This document shows positions 25,332-33,335 of a stretch of DNA of 60,103 nucleotides, piece after piece (the stretch's first letter is position 1; each line of letters opens with the position of its first letter). This DNA is from Vitreoscilla sp. GTDB taxonomy: Bacteria; Pseudomonadota; Gammaproteobacteria; Burkholderiales; Burkholderiaceae_C. The stretch lies in NCBI GenBank assembly GCA_018780145.1, contig JADMKA010000021.1, positions 1-60,103 on the forward strand. Reading direction: 5' to 3'. The translations under genes and the position numbers were made by a program. The notes below the pieces were generated by a model that was given only the letters and a program-made list of their open reading frames with translations, was not told the DNA's origin and searched no databases.

Positions 25332-27020
25332 TCAACGCAACTCGGGCGGCACGGCCGGGTAGGCGGTGTGGACGGAACCGAGGCTGTCGATCAGCGGGCC
25401 GAGCCACGGCTCGAAATGGCGCCAATGGTCGACGGCCCCGGCAGAGATCGGCCGGCGGACCTGCTCCGAACTGGGGGTCGACAGGGTTCGTTCGGTCTCG
25501 TAGAAGCGCAGGCAGCCCTCCTCGAACGGCAGGCCCAGGTACGCCAGCAGGCGCCGCACCTCGGCTTCCGGATGGGCCACCAGGTCTTCGTAGATGACGC
25601 GGTGGATGCGGCCCGGCAGGACCGTGTCGAAGTGCGCCATCAGCTCGACATAGTCGCGGTAGAAGCGGCCCAGCTCGGGCAGGCTCAGCCTGCCCTTGAT
25701 GCTGTACGACTTGAGCATCGACAAGCAGCAACCCACGGGGTGGCGCCGCACGTCGATGATCTTCGCGTTCGGCAGCATCAGGTGGATCATGCCGATGTGG
25801 GTGAAGTTCGCCGGCCGCTTGTCGAGGAAGTGCGGTCGCCCGAGGCGCCGATGAGCCTGCGCACTGCGCAGGTAGGCCTCGCCCAGTTCCGACAGCTCGG
25901 CCGGTGACATCGCTGCCAGCACGTCGAGATAGCCGGTGCCGTAGGCCGGGCCCGGGTGCGGGTCGAGCCGAGCGGCCATGTCGGTGATGTAGGGCAGCTC
26001 GGCGGTGCCTTCGATGGCCGAGTGGCTGGCCAGGATCTGCTCGACCAGCGTCGAGCCCGAGCGCGGCCGGCCGAGGACGAAGATCGGCGCCGCGGACGGG
26101 TTGCCCGCCCCCTCGCGGCTTTGAAAGAAGGCCGGCGTGAACAACGCCTTGTTGCGGGCGACGCCTGTCGAGAGCGTGTCCGGGTCGTAGTCGATGCGCA
26201 GCCGCATGGCGCTGTTGCCCGCCTCGTACTGGGCGAACGCTTTCTCGTAGTCGGCCTGGTCCTCCAGCGCCTTGGCCAACGCGAACTGCAGGGGGATGCG
26301 GTCATCGGCCGGCAGGTCCGTTCGCTTGAGCTGCACCTCCATCGCGGCCACGTCGGCATCGGTCAGGCGCACGGTCTTCAGGTTGGCCAGGCTCCACCAG
26401 GCCGCGCCGCATGCCGGCCGCAGCGCGATCGCGCGCCGGTAGGCGGCGATGCTTTCCTCTTGCCGGCCCATCGCGCGGCGCGCGTGGCCGCAACGCACCC
26501 AGGTGTCGACCCGGTTCGGGCTCTGGGCCGCCAGTTGCTCGCACAGGGCCAGCGCCCGCTCGCCATCCCCCACGCTTTCCAGGATGTTGGCCTTCAGCAG
26601 CAGGAACAGCGGATTGCCCGGATCGCTGCCGAGCAAGACCTCGGTCTCATGCATGGCCTGTGCATAGCGGTGGTCCTGGAACAGCAGATGGGCCAGGTTG
26701 TAGCGCGCAGCGGCAAACCCCGGTGCCTTGGCCAAACAGCGTGCCAGCTGCGCCATGGCATCGGCGGGGCGCCCCTGCCGCGCGGACAGCCGGGCCTGCA
26801 GGTTCAGGGCATCCGGGTCGTCGGGGTGCGCCGCGAGATGCTCGGCCAGATCCTTCTCGGCCAGCGGCAGCAGGTTGCTCTGCATGGCAGTGGCCACACG
26901 TTGCAGGCGGGTATCGCGCAACGGCCGCTGCGCGCCCAGCCGGGCCGAAGCCTGCGCGAAAGCATCCGGGCGGGCCGGGCCGGCGGTGCCGAAGATCGGT
27001 GGCTGCTTGCTGGGATTCAT
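25332..27020 (-). CDS. TPR-sulfotransferase fusion protein
   Basis: The 562-residue product has an N-terminal TPR array (about 40-250; repeats such as LAEHLAAHPDDPDALNLQAR and HARRAMGRQEESIAAYRRAI) fused to a C-terminal sulfotransferase domain (about 290-550). The domain's PAPS loop is PIFVLGRPRSGSTLVEQIL, and its 3'-phosphate region is around IIDVRRHPVGCCLSMLKSYS. This bacterial tandem is common in GC-rich proteobacteria and resembles protein-tyrosine sulfotransferase-like enzymes. Acceptor unknown. A GTG at 27044 would add eight residues; the ATG is preferred. It diverges from the secreted protein at 27229. Confidence 0.88.
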   Translation of the reverse strand: MNPSKQPPIFGTAGPARPDAFAQASARLGAQRPLRDTRLQRVATAMQSNLLPLAEKDLAEHLAAHPDDPDALNLQARLSARQGRPADAMAQLARCLAKAPGFAAARYNLAHLLFQDHRYAQAMHETEVLLGSDPGNPLFLLLKANILESVGDGERALALCEQLAAQSPNRVDTWVRCGHARRAMGRQEESIAAYRRAIALRPACGAAWWSLANLKTVRLTDADVAAMEVQLKRTDLPADDRIPLQFALAKALEDQADYEKAFAQYEAGNSAMRLRIDYDPDTLSTGVARNKALFTPAFFQSREGAGNPSAAPIFVLGRPRSGSTLVEQILASHSAIEGTAELPYITDMAARLDPHPGPAYGTGYLDVLAAMSPAELSELGEAYLRSAQAHRRLGRPHFLDKRPANFTHIGMIHLMLPNAKIIDVRRHPVGCCLSMLKSYSIKGRLSLPELGRFYRDYVELMAHFDTVLPGRIHRVIYEDLVAHPEAEVRRLLAYLGLPFEEGCLRFYETERTLSTPSSEQVRRPISAGAVDHWRHFEPWLGPLIDSLGSVHTAYPAVPPELR

Positions 27021-27106
27021 CGAGAGCGTCGCCCTTTGTTGCACCGTGGTGCGAATGGCCGAATCTATCCCGAACTCAGGGCCGTCGCACCGGGCCGCAC
27101 GATCAT

Positions 27107-27118
27107 GGGGTACCCCCC
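27107..27118. promoter_or_regulatory. GGGGTACCCC box upstream of secreted-protein gene
   Basis: GGGGTACCCCCC contains the core GGGG-TA-CCCC of the palindrome at 24459-24476 and ends 110 nt before the ATG at 27229, the same distance as there. Candidate site for a shared regulator. Confidence 0.45.
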
Positions 27119-27228
27119 AGTTTGCATGTCCGGTCTGTTCGCTGCCAGCGCGTCATTCCCAGTGTCAGGCCAGCGCCCACAGCGCCCCGGCCAGGCAACC
27201 CTCACAAACCATCTCAGGAGATTTCATC

Positions 27229-27735
27229 ATGGGCAAGATCACCCGCGCGCTGGCGCTCTCTGCATTCACCCTGACTGCCGTGTTCACGGCGACGGCCGCT
27301 CGCGCGCAGGCCGAGGACTGGCAGCATGTGGCCACGGCCTGCACGCCCTCGACGCTGAACGCGTTGCGCTGGGCACAGTTCAACACCGGCGCTGGCTACA
27401 TCCGCGCCAACAACCCGGATGCCGGCACCTTGCACTACACCTGCAATGTGCTGGACTCGTACGCCACCATCGTGCCGGTATGGAACTGGCTGACACTGCA
27501 GTACCGCGACACGGTCGGCGGCCGCGTGCAGGCCACGCTGTACTCGAAGAACAAGGTCACCGGCGCGACGGCGGTGGTCGCCAACGCCATCGGCCCCGCT
27601 GCCGCCGGCGTGAACAACGTGTCGGTGGCCCTCCCCGGGCTCAACTTCGCGGCCAATGGCTACTACGTGGTGCTGAGCATCGCCTCCGCCGCCAACAACC
27701 CCCCGCAGGTGCACATGGTGCAGTTGGAACAGTGA
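27229..27735 (+). CDS. Secreted protein of unknown function (168 aa)
   Basis: The 168-residue protein has a signal peptide (about 1-26, ending TATAARAQA) and a mature beta-rich domain with two cysteines (ATACTPSTLN and LHYTCNVLD) likely bridged. It is preceded by a strong AGGAG 8 nt before the ATG. No known domain. It resembles the 224-aa secreted protein in organisation: single gene, strong ribosome-binding site and a GC-rich box at the same distance. Convergent with the PcfJ-like gene. Confidence 0.78.
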   Translation: MGKITRALALSAFTLTAVFTATAARAQAEDWQHVATACTPSTLNALRWAQFNTGAGYIRANNPDAGTLHYTCNVLDSYATIVPVWNWLTLQYRDTVGGRVQATLYSKNKVTGATAVVANAIGPAAAGVNNVSVALPGLNFAANGYYVVLSIASAANNPPQVHMVQLEQ

Positions 27736-27768
27736 CCGTTGCGGCCACCCCCGAGCGCACGCGGCAAC

Positions 27769-28917
27769 TCACCGCAGCGTGATGCCGCGCGCCTTGGCCC
27801 AGCGCTCGATCACGTTGCGCTCCTCCTCGTGCGCCAGCCGGTTGGCGAGCCCGCGCACCTGGACCGCCCGGTGTTGGGGGTCGACTTCGATGGTCAGCAG
27901 GCGATCGACGCGCTCCTTCGTGCACCGCCGCAGCGACCAGATCGATGCATGACCGGCCAGGCACTTGCCGGCGTGGGTCGATACGCAATGGCGCATCGCC
28001 CGGCTTTCCATCACCAGGTCCTCGGCCTGCTTCAGCTGCCTGACCACGAAGCGCTCGCCCCGGGCTTTGGCATCCTTGGACGAGGGCACCCACTCCCAGT
28101 CTGCAAGGGGCGAACCCGACCATGCCGCGTTGGCCGCCCAGGCCGGTGCACCGCGGCCGTGGGCCCGGCGCCGCATCGCCTCGATGCGCTCGATGGCCGC
28201 GATGTCGTGGTGCCACTCGTGCATGCGGCGGATGAGTGCCTGCAAGGTGCGGCCTTCCAGGCTGTAGCGGGGGTCACGCCGCCGGCACTCGGCGAGGTAG
28301 TCGCACAGATCGTCGATCGTTTCCACCGGTGCCGGGTTGGCGCAGAAGAAGCGCACCACGCCACGCCAGAAGTCGATCTCGCCACGCGGCGCCCGGGCAA
28401 TCTTCGAGCGCGCGATGCGCAAGGCCATGGCGGCATCACCAGCGTAGGAGCGCGCAATGGCCTCCCAGAAGGCTTCATCGAAGCTCAGGCCCGCCGACGG
28501 ATGGAGGAAGGCGTGGACTTCCCTGCGTGTCAACCAGGTACTGGCGCCCGCCTTGTAGAGCGACCCACCTCGCGCCGCGGTGACATACCACTGCCTGCGC
28601 AGCTGTGCTTCGTCCGCGCCGAGCCCGGTGTCGCCGATCCAGATGCGCTCGAGCATCTCGGGAACCGGGTAGAGCGCGAAGAGATGCCGCGCCGCCGCCA
28701 GGCGCAGGCGCGCGGCGTCACGCGTCTTCAGCTGCGGATGCCAGGCCTGGGGATCGCGCACGACAACGCCTTCGAAGCCGCGTTCAACCTCTTCGATGGC
28801 CCGGCTGAAATCCGGCGTGGGCCGTGTGTGGCGCACCACGCGGCGAAGCGCGGCATCGCAGAGCTCTATTCGTTCGCGCTCGGCGTCCTGCCTGCGCTGG
28901 ATCATCGAGCGTTTCAT
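27769..28917 (-). CDS. PcfJ-like domain protein
   Basis: The 382-residue product has a C-terminal region DLVMESRAMRHCVSTHAGKC followed by RLLTIEVDPQHRAVQVRGLA, which carries the H-C and G-x-x-N marks of the PcfJ domain first named from a conjugative plasmid. Upstream parts are helical with many Arg and His. The start at 28917 (MKRSMIQRRQDAERERIELC) is chosen because sequence further upstream has no protein character. The biochemical role of PcfJ domains is not established. Its presence may mark mobile-element DNA. Confidence 0.72.
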   Translation of the reverse strand: MKRSMIQRRQDAERERIELCDAALRRVVRHTRPTPDFSRAIEEVERGFEGVVVRDPQAWHPQLKTRDAARLRLAAARHLFALYPVPEMLERIWIGDTGLGADEAQLRRQWYVTAARGGSLYKAGASTWLTRREVHAFLHPSAGLSFDEAFWEAIARSYAGDAAMALRIARSKIARAPRGEIDFWRGVVRFFCANPAPVETIDDLCDYLAECRRRDPRYSLEGRTLQALIRRMHEWHHDIAAIERIEAMRRRAHGRGAPAWAANAAWSGSPLADWEWVPSSKDAKARGERFVVRQLKQAEDLVMESRAMRHCVSTHAGKCLAGHASIWSLRRCTKERVDRLLTIEVDPQHRAVQVRGLANRLAHEEERNVIERWAKARGITLR

Positions 28918-29245
28918 GGTCGTGTTGGGTCGGTTGAGTTGAATGAATGAATGAAGTGAACAATCCATCCGGTGACGGGTTCCGGCGCCGCCCAATCGTT
29001 GCGGCCGATTTCCACCCCTGAAGCGCGTGCTCGACAGGGGCTTCTTGAACTTCCACTTCGGCTGTGCCCAAACGCGAGCATCCCGTCGGATGTGGTGTCT
29101 CGCTGCACGTGATCTGGCCAAGGACCGCGCACATCCCGGACCACCAACACCATGTCGCGTGGCCTCGGAGTGAATGGACACACCCGAAGTGGTTTCGCCC
29201 GGACGCATGGCCTGCGCCAACGCACAGGCCGAGTGAACGGACAAG
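28918..29245. other. Intergenic region upstream of the PcfJ-like gene
   Basis: No gene could be supported. A short run of GAAT repeats (GAATGAATGAATGA, near 28943-28956) sits just upstream of the PcfJ-like start. Frames crossing this stretch lack protein character. Confidence 0.45.
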
Positions 29246-29518
29246 GAAAAAGGCCCGGAACCTGTCGGATTCCGGGCCTGCGGCGAACAGCGCTTGGAAG
29301 GTGCGCGGCTAGGCGCTCCCCTCTCCCGGATTCAACAGACCCTCGCACCGATCGCGGCCACAGCCCGTCGGAACAGCCCTGCGCATCGCCACCGCCGCGA
29401 ACGACGGGACGAACGCAGCCAGCCCCTGCAGGGGTCGGTGGGTTCGAATGACGTTGCGCGATTTCACGATGAGTACCTGTGGGTCTGACGGCGGCTCTGC
29501 GAGCCAGTGTCTCGATGG
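29246..29518 (-). ncRNA. Candidate minus-strand transcript (small RNA or short leader)
   Basis: A good sigma70-like promoter reads leftward: TTGACG at 29553-29548, a 17-nt spacer and TACAGT at 29530-29525, putting the start near 29518. About 240-270 nt downstream lies an intrinsic terminator at 29251-29279 with a T-run on the minus strand. No convincing protein is encoded between; a GTG-started 52-codon frame (29309-29467) is the only candidate. No known RNA family was recognised. Existence is inferred from promoter and terminator alone. Confidence 0.4.
29251..29279 (-). terminator. Intrinsic terminator on the minus strand
   Basis: On the minus strand AGGCCCGGAA and TTCCGGGCCT form a perfect 10-bp stem with a 9-nt loop, directly followed by TTTTT. 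No annotated minus-strand gene ends here, which points to an unannotated transcript coming from the right. Confidence 0.75.
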
Positions 29519-29524
29519 GGGCGG

Positions 29525-29553
29525 ACTGTAAATAGTCTTTACCCCATCGTCAA
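29525..29553 (-). promoter_or_regulatory. Leftward promoter with embedded operator-like dyad
   Basis: The minus strand has TTGACG, 17 nt and TACAGT. The dyad GTAAA-N5-TTTAC at 29528-29542 overlaps the -10 element and spacer. The divergent gene at 29566 encodes a small HTH-like protein, so this looks like a regulator/operator pair. Binding is inferred. Confidence 0.5.
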
Positions 29554-29565
29554 CCCCCTGCGACA

Positions 29566-29973
29566 ATGGCGTCGAACTGCGTTGCTTCCCGCACACAACC
29601 CGTGTCCAACATCACCCTCACGAGACGGCAGAACGCGCTGGCCCTGTTCCAGGACTTTGCCGAGAAGGCCTTGGCGTCGGGCACCTCGCCCAAGGGGCTC
29701 GAGCAGTCCTTTGCCGCGACACTGCAGGTCTCGCCCAGCATGTGGAGCCAGATCAAGTCGTCGCGCCCGATCGGCGACAAGCTGGCGCGGCAGATCGAAT
29801 CGGCCAGAGGCAAGCCCGCGGGTTGGCTCGACGATGTCCGCAAGGAACCGGTACCGTCGGCCGCCGAGACGGCTTTTCTTGAACTCGCGCTGTCTGCCTG
29901 GCGCTCGACCCACAGCGCGGGGCGCAAGGCGCTGCGTGAGCACCTGAAGACGATCGTCGCGAACGCGGTCTGA
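29566..29973 (+). CDS. Small HTH-like DNA-binding protein
   Basis: The product is 135 residues from the ATG at 29566, or 123 from a GTG at 29602; neither start has a clear ribosome-binding site. The middle reads SPKGLEQSFAATLQVSPSMW followed by SQIKSSRPIGDKLARQIESA, the pattern of a lambda-repressor-like helix-turn-helix (turn at TLQVSPSMWS, recognition helix SQIKSSRPIGDK). The C-terminal helix is basic. It probably represses its own region through the dyad at 29528-29542. Confidence 0.6.
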   Translation: MASNCVASRTQPVSNITLTRRQNALALFQDFAEKALASGTSPKGLEQSFAATLQVSPSMWSQIKSSRPIGDKLARQIESARGKPAGWLDDVRKEPVPSAAETAFLELALSAWRSTHSAGRKALREHLKTIVANAV

Positions 29974-30005
29974 GGCGCGCCGCGCACCGGAATCTGCGCC
30001 CGATA

Positions 30006-30028
30006 CCACCCCCTAGTTCGTGGGGTGG
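30006..30028. promoter_or_regulatory. Inverted repeat upstream of the DUF1566 protein
   Basis: CCACCCC and GGGGTGG form a perfect 7-bp inverted repeat with a 9-nt spacer, 66 nt before the ATG at 30095. It resembles the other CCCC/GGGG boxes upstream of secreted-protein genes in this window. Confidence 0.4.
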
Positions 30029-30094
30029 GCGTACACCCCTCACCCGCGTGCAATCGGGCGATTCGCACCGCCCGCGTGCGACAGGGGGGTCGCC

Positions 30095-31297
30095 ATGCAG
30101 TCTCACATCCGCTCGGCACTCGCGCTGGTCTGCGTGGTCGCCGCCGCCATCCCTGCGGCCTGGGCCCAGCGAATGGCACTCAACGACACCGGCATGACCG
30201 CCTGCGTCGACCCCAAGCACCACTGGTCGTCCGATTGCGCCGAGAGCCGGCAGGACGCCGCCGAAGGGCGCGACGTGCACGATGCGAACCCCGACGATGG
30301 CGTGGCCGGGTTCAGCTTCCGCAAGGTCTGCCGCTCAGGCGAGATGGCCGGTGAGGGCACTTGCCCCTCCGATCCGGCGTTAGGCACCGGGCCGGACGAT
30401 TGGGGCTGCGTCCACGACAACATCACGCAGCTGACCTGGGAAGCCAAGACGGACGACGCCGGCTTGCACGACGGCTCGACCTACTACACCAACAAGGGCG
30501 GCAAGGCCCGCGACCAGCCCGGCGATGCGGCCTGGCTGAAAGACGCCACGAACGCCGAAGGCCTGTGCGGCGCCACCAACTGGCGGCTGCCGGATGCGTT
30601 CGAGTTGCAGTCACTCGTCGACTACGGCATGGGCGCACCCGGCCGGGTCGGCCCGTTCATCGACGCCAAGTACTTTCCCAACGTCCGGGGTCTGGAGACC
30701 GCGTGGTGGACCCGCAATGAAGCCACTTTCCACGACAAGTGGGCCTGGTTCGTCGGCTTCTCGGTGGGCCGCGTCAGCGCGATCCACCGCTTCTACGGGA
30801 CCGTGTCCGCCATGCTGGTGCATGGCACGCCCCACTCGGCGGCCTCGTCGCCCCAAGGCCAGCCAGCGAGAGCGCGGGACCGGTTCATCCCCTCGCCCGA
30901 CGGCGCTCAGGTGAAGGACACCCAGACCGGATTGGTGTGGCGGCGCTGCGCCGAGGGCATGTCCTGGAACAACGGCACGCAGACCTGCGAAGGCGCCGCC
31001 ACGGTCTTCAGTTGGAAGGAGGCGCTCGACCACGCATGGGCCCGTCGTGACGGCGGATGGCGCGTGCCGAACATCAAGGAACTGTTCAGCATCGTCAGCT
31101 TGCAGCACAGTTACCCGGCCATCGACCCCGTGGCGTTTCCGAACACGGAGTGGCTCATTGGCTACGCCTCATCGACCCCCGTGGATTGGTCCGGGAAGAC
31201 CCAGGTGCAAAACGTCTCCTTCGGCGCCGGCACGGTCTACCCGTACGACAGCGACCGATGGCGGCTGCGCCTGGTGCGCAACCGAGGCCGCGAGTGA
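30095..31297 (+). CDS. Secreted DUF1566 (Lcl C-terminal-like) protein, two repeats
   Basis: The 400-residue protein has a signal peptide (about 1-24, ending IPAAWAQ). Two DUF1566 units are visible. The first runs from DNITQLTWEAKTDDAGLHDG to CGATNWRLPDAFELQSLVDY and ends in AWWTRNEAT. The second runs from VKDTQTGLVWRRCAEGMSWN to GGWRVPNIKELFSIVSLQHS and ends in WRLRLVRNRG. Each carries the L.W...W R.P...EL pattern of the family, found in secreted and surface proteins. Several cysteines suggest disulfides. Function unknown. A GGGGGG run acts as the ribosome-binding site. Confidence 0.85.
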   Translation: MQSHIRSALALVCVVAAAIPAAWAQRMALNDTGMTACVDPKHHWSSDCAESRQDAAEGRDVHDANPDDGVAGFSFRKVCRSGEMAGEGTCPSDPALGTGPDDWGCVHDNITQLTWEAKTDDAGLHDGSTYYTNKGGKARDQPGDAAWLKDATNAEGLCGATNWRLPDAFELQSLVDYGMGAPGRVGPFIDAKYFPNVRGLETAWWTRNEATFHDKWAWFVGFSVGRVSAIHRFYGTVSAMLVHGTPHSAASSPQGQPARARDRFIPSPDGAQVKDTQTGLVWRRCAEGMSWNNGTQTCEGAATVFSWKEALDHAWARRDGGWRVPNIKELFSIVSLQHSYPAIDPVAFPNTEWLIGYASSTPVDWSGKTQVQNVSFGAGTVYPYDSDRWRLRLVRNRGRE

Positions 31298-31417
31298 GAG
31301 AGGTGGCGCCTGGCGCGACATTGAGCTCAGGGGGTTGCTGACAGAGGTACTCCACTGGCGCCAGAGGCCGTGGTCCAGGCGCTCCACTGGATCCCAGCGT
31401 AGCCAAACGTTGAAGGT

Positions 31418-31846
31418 TCACGGGCCTCTGCGTGGAGCCTGTTGCCGTTTGCGATGGTTCAGTGCGCCCGCGGCGGCGGCGCGAAGCAAGCGTTGGAATG
31501 ACGGGCAGGCGGCATGACTCGCCGCGGGACAAACGGCCGCGTGCCGCAGGCCTTCGACCATGGCCTTCAGCCGCTTGTTCATCTGCTCGAGCTCGTCGGC
31601 CTTCGACGCCAGCATGGCGCGGTCGATGTTGGGTTCGCCGTTCGGGGTGAACATCACCCGGATCTCGTCCAGCGAGAACCCGGCCGCCTGCCCCAACGCG
31701 ATGAGGGCGAGCTGGTCCAGTACTGAAGGAGAAAACTTGCGGCGGGTGCCCTCCGCCTGCAATGAGCGGATGAGCCCCTTGCGCTCGTAGTAGCGCAGCG
31801 CCGAGGCGGCCATGCCTGACTTCTTGGCGACTTCCGAGATGTCCAT
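31418..31846 (-). CDS. MerR-family transcriptional regulator
   Basis: The 142-residue product has an N-terminal winged helix typical of MerR (MDISEVAKKSGMAASALRYY, then ERKGLIRS), a coiled-coil dimer helix (about 80-100, ELEQMNKRLKAMVEGLRHAA) and a C-terminal CPAASHAACPSFQRLL with two cysteines, a pattern seen in redox-type MerR proteins that lack the full SoxR cluster. It diverges from a seven-gene cluster and has an exact MerR-type promoter between. It therefore very likely activates that cluster; the inducer is unknown but may be redox or quinone-like given the target genes. Confidence 0.9.
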   Translation of the reverse strand: MDISEVAKKSGMAASALRYYERKGLIRSLQAEGTRRKFSPSVLDQLALIALGQAAGFSLDEIRVMFTPNGEPNIDRAMLASKADELEQMNKRLKAMVEGLRHAAVCPAASHAACPSFQRLLRAAAAGALNHRKRQQAPRRGP

Positions 31847-31856
31847 GAAAAACCGC

Positions 31857-31887
31857 TTGACTTGAAGTTGACTTCAACTTCTATGAT
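31857..31887 (+). promoter_or_regulatory. MerR-type promoter with 19-bp spacer and central dyad
   Basis: TTGACT at 31857-31862, a 19-bp spacer and TATGAT at 31882-31887. The over-long spacer holds the perfect dyad TTGAAGT-TG-ACTTCAA (31862-31877). This is the classic layout that MerR proteins untwist to activate transcription. It reads toward the DUF2938 gene and overlaps the regulator's own upstream region. Confidence 0.85.
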
Positions 31888-31930
31888 GACTCCAACACAT
31901 CGACAAGTCAACGGATTCAAGGAGTCTTCG

Positions 31931-32425
31931 ATGCATACAGCACACGCCGCCGGACACGTCGCCCTCGTCGGAATCGGGGCCACCGCAGTGATGGACGCCT
32001 GGCTGGTGCTCCTGTCACGCCTCGGAGTGCCGACCACCAGCTTCGCCATGGTCGGCCGCTGGGTTGGACACATGCCGCGCGGTCAGTTCGCACACGCGAC
32101 CATTGCCAAGGCCCCGGCCGTACGCCACGAACTCGTCCTGGGCTGGCTGACTCACTACGCCATCGGCATCGCCTATGCGGCACTCCTGGTCGCCACACAA
32201 GGAGGCACTTGGCTCGAACAGCCCACGCTCCTGCCCGCCCTGGCCGGCGGTGCCGCCACGGTCCTTGCGCCCTGGTTCGTGATGCAGCCGGCGATGGGTT
32301 CGGGCTTCCTGGCGTCGAAGACACCGGCGCCATTGAAAAACTGCTTGCGCAACCTGGCCAACCACGCCGTGTTCGGCGCCGGTCTGTACGTGGCGGCCGC
32401 AGCTCTGGCGGGTGTTGCACCGTGA
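31931..32425 (+). CDS. DUF2938 membrane protein (first copy)
   Basis: The 164-residue protein has about four TM helices (HVALVGIGATAVMDAWLVLL, then WLTHYAIGIAYAALLVA and others). The GRWVGHMPRGQF and LVGRW-type motifs match DUF2938. A second copy is encoded at 47676-48167. A good AAGGAG lies upstream of the ATG at 31931. Function unknown. It is the first gene under the MerR-type promoter. Confidence 0.82.
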   Translation: MHTAHAAGHVALVGIGATAVMDAWLVLLSRLGVPTTSFAMVGRWVGHMPRGQFAHATIAKAPAVRHELVLGWLTHYAIGIAYAALLVATQGGTWLEQPTLLPALAGGAATVLAPWFVMQPAMGSGFLASKTPAPLKNCLRNLANHAVFGAGLYVAAAALAGVAP

Positions 32426-32510
32426 GTCGCCCGCTGCCTCTTGTCCTGAACCTCGAGCGGAAATGGCCAGCCCTCCGCCAATGTCCCACCACCCACTTGG
32501 AGAACCTGCC

Positions 32511-33080
32511 ATGAGCAAGCTTGCCATCGTCTACCACAGCGCCCACGGGCACACCGAATTCATCGCGCGTCAGGTGCTCGCGGGCACGCAGGATGTTGAA
32601 GACGTCGAGGCCCACCTGGTGAAGGCCGAAGACATCGCCCGCACCCCGGACGAACTCGTCGACTACGACGGCTTCATCCTGGGCTCGCCGACCTACCTTG
32701 GCGGTGTCTCGGGGCCCTTCAAGTCCTTCATGGACGCCACCGGCCGGCTGTGGAGGACTCAACAGCTCAAAGGCAAGCTCGCCGCGGGGTTCACGGTGTC
32801 GTCACTCCCCGCCGGCGACAAACAATCGACGCTGCTGTCGATGTTCGTCTTCTCCATGCAGCACGGGATGCTGTGGGTCGGCAACCCCATCCTTCCCGAG
32901 CAGCACAGCGGCGTGCCGTACGACGAGGCAGCCAATCGACTCGGCTCGTGGTCGGGCCTGATGGCCCAGGCCGGTCACTCGGCACCATCAGACTCTTTCG
33001 TGCCGGGTGACGTCAAGACAGCCAAGATGTTCGGCCGGCACTTCGCCGAGAGCCTGAACCGCGTGATGGTTCCTGCCTGA
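32511..33080 (+). CDS. Flavodoxin-like NAD(P)H:quinone oxidoreductase (WrbA-like)
   Basis: The 189-residue flavodoxin-fold protein has the FMN phosphate loop in IVYHSAHGHTEFIARQV, and GSPTYLGGVSGPFKSFMDAT which is the WrbA-type FMN/isoalloxazine motif. Such enzymes reduce quinones by two electrons and protect from quinone redox cycling. It lies 85 nt after DUF2938 in the same direction, in the MerR-controlled cluster. Cytoplasmic. Confidence 0.88.
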   Translation: MSKLAIVYHSAHGHTEFIARQVLAGTQDVEDVEAHLVKAEDIARTPDELVDYDGFILGSPTYLGGVSGPFKSFMDATGRLWRTQQLKGKLAAGFTVSSLPAGDKQSTLLSMFVFSMQHGMLWVGNPILPEQHSGVPYDEAANRLGSWSGLMAQAGHSAPSDSFVPGDVKTAKMFGRHFAESLNRVMVPA

Positions 33081-33104
33081 ACGATCTTCACCAGGAGCAT
33101 TGGC

Positions 33105-33335
33105 ATGTTTCCCAAGTCATTCGCACCCGCGCTGTTTGGCCTGATTCTGTCGGGCCTGATGTCCCTGCTGGTATCGGGCATCTCGACCTATGGCGCTGTC
33201 GGCTTCGGCGAGAGCTTTGCCGGGCTGTGGACCAGCGCCTGGCTGACGGCCTGGCTCGTGGCCTTCCCGGTGGTGCTGGTCGTCGCGCCGCTCGCGCGCC
33301 GCACGGTTTCGCTGCTGGTGGACGGTGGGCCATGA
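33105..33335 (+). CDS. DUF2798 small membrane protein
   Basis: The 76-residue protein has two TM helices (FGLILSGLMSLLVSGISTYG and AWLTAWLVAFPVVLVVAPLA), which match the DUF2798 family. It starts with MFPKSFAPALF after an AGGAG-like site, and its stop overlaps the next start by 4 nt. Function unknown. Confidence 0.85.
   Translation: MFPKSFAPALFGLILSGLMSLLVSGISTYGAVGFGESFAGLWTSAWLTAWLVAFPVVLVVAPLARRTVSLLVDGGP

Noticed and set aside
29436-29460. GGTTCGAAT resembling a tRNA T-loop
   Set aside because: Flanking bases do not form a T-stem, and no acceptor, D or anticodon arms can be drawn on either strand.
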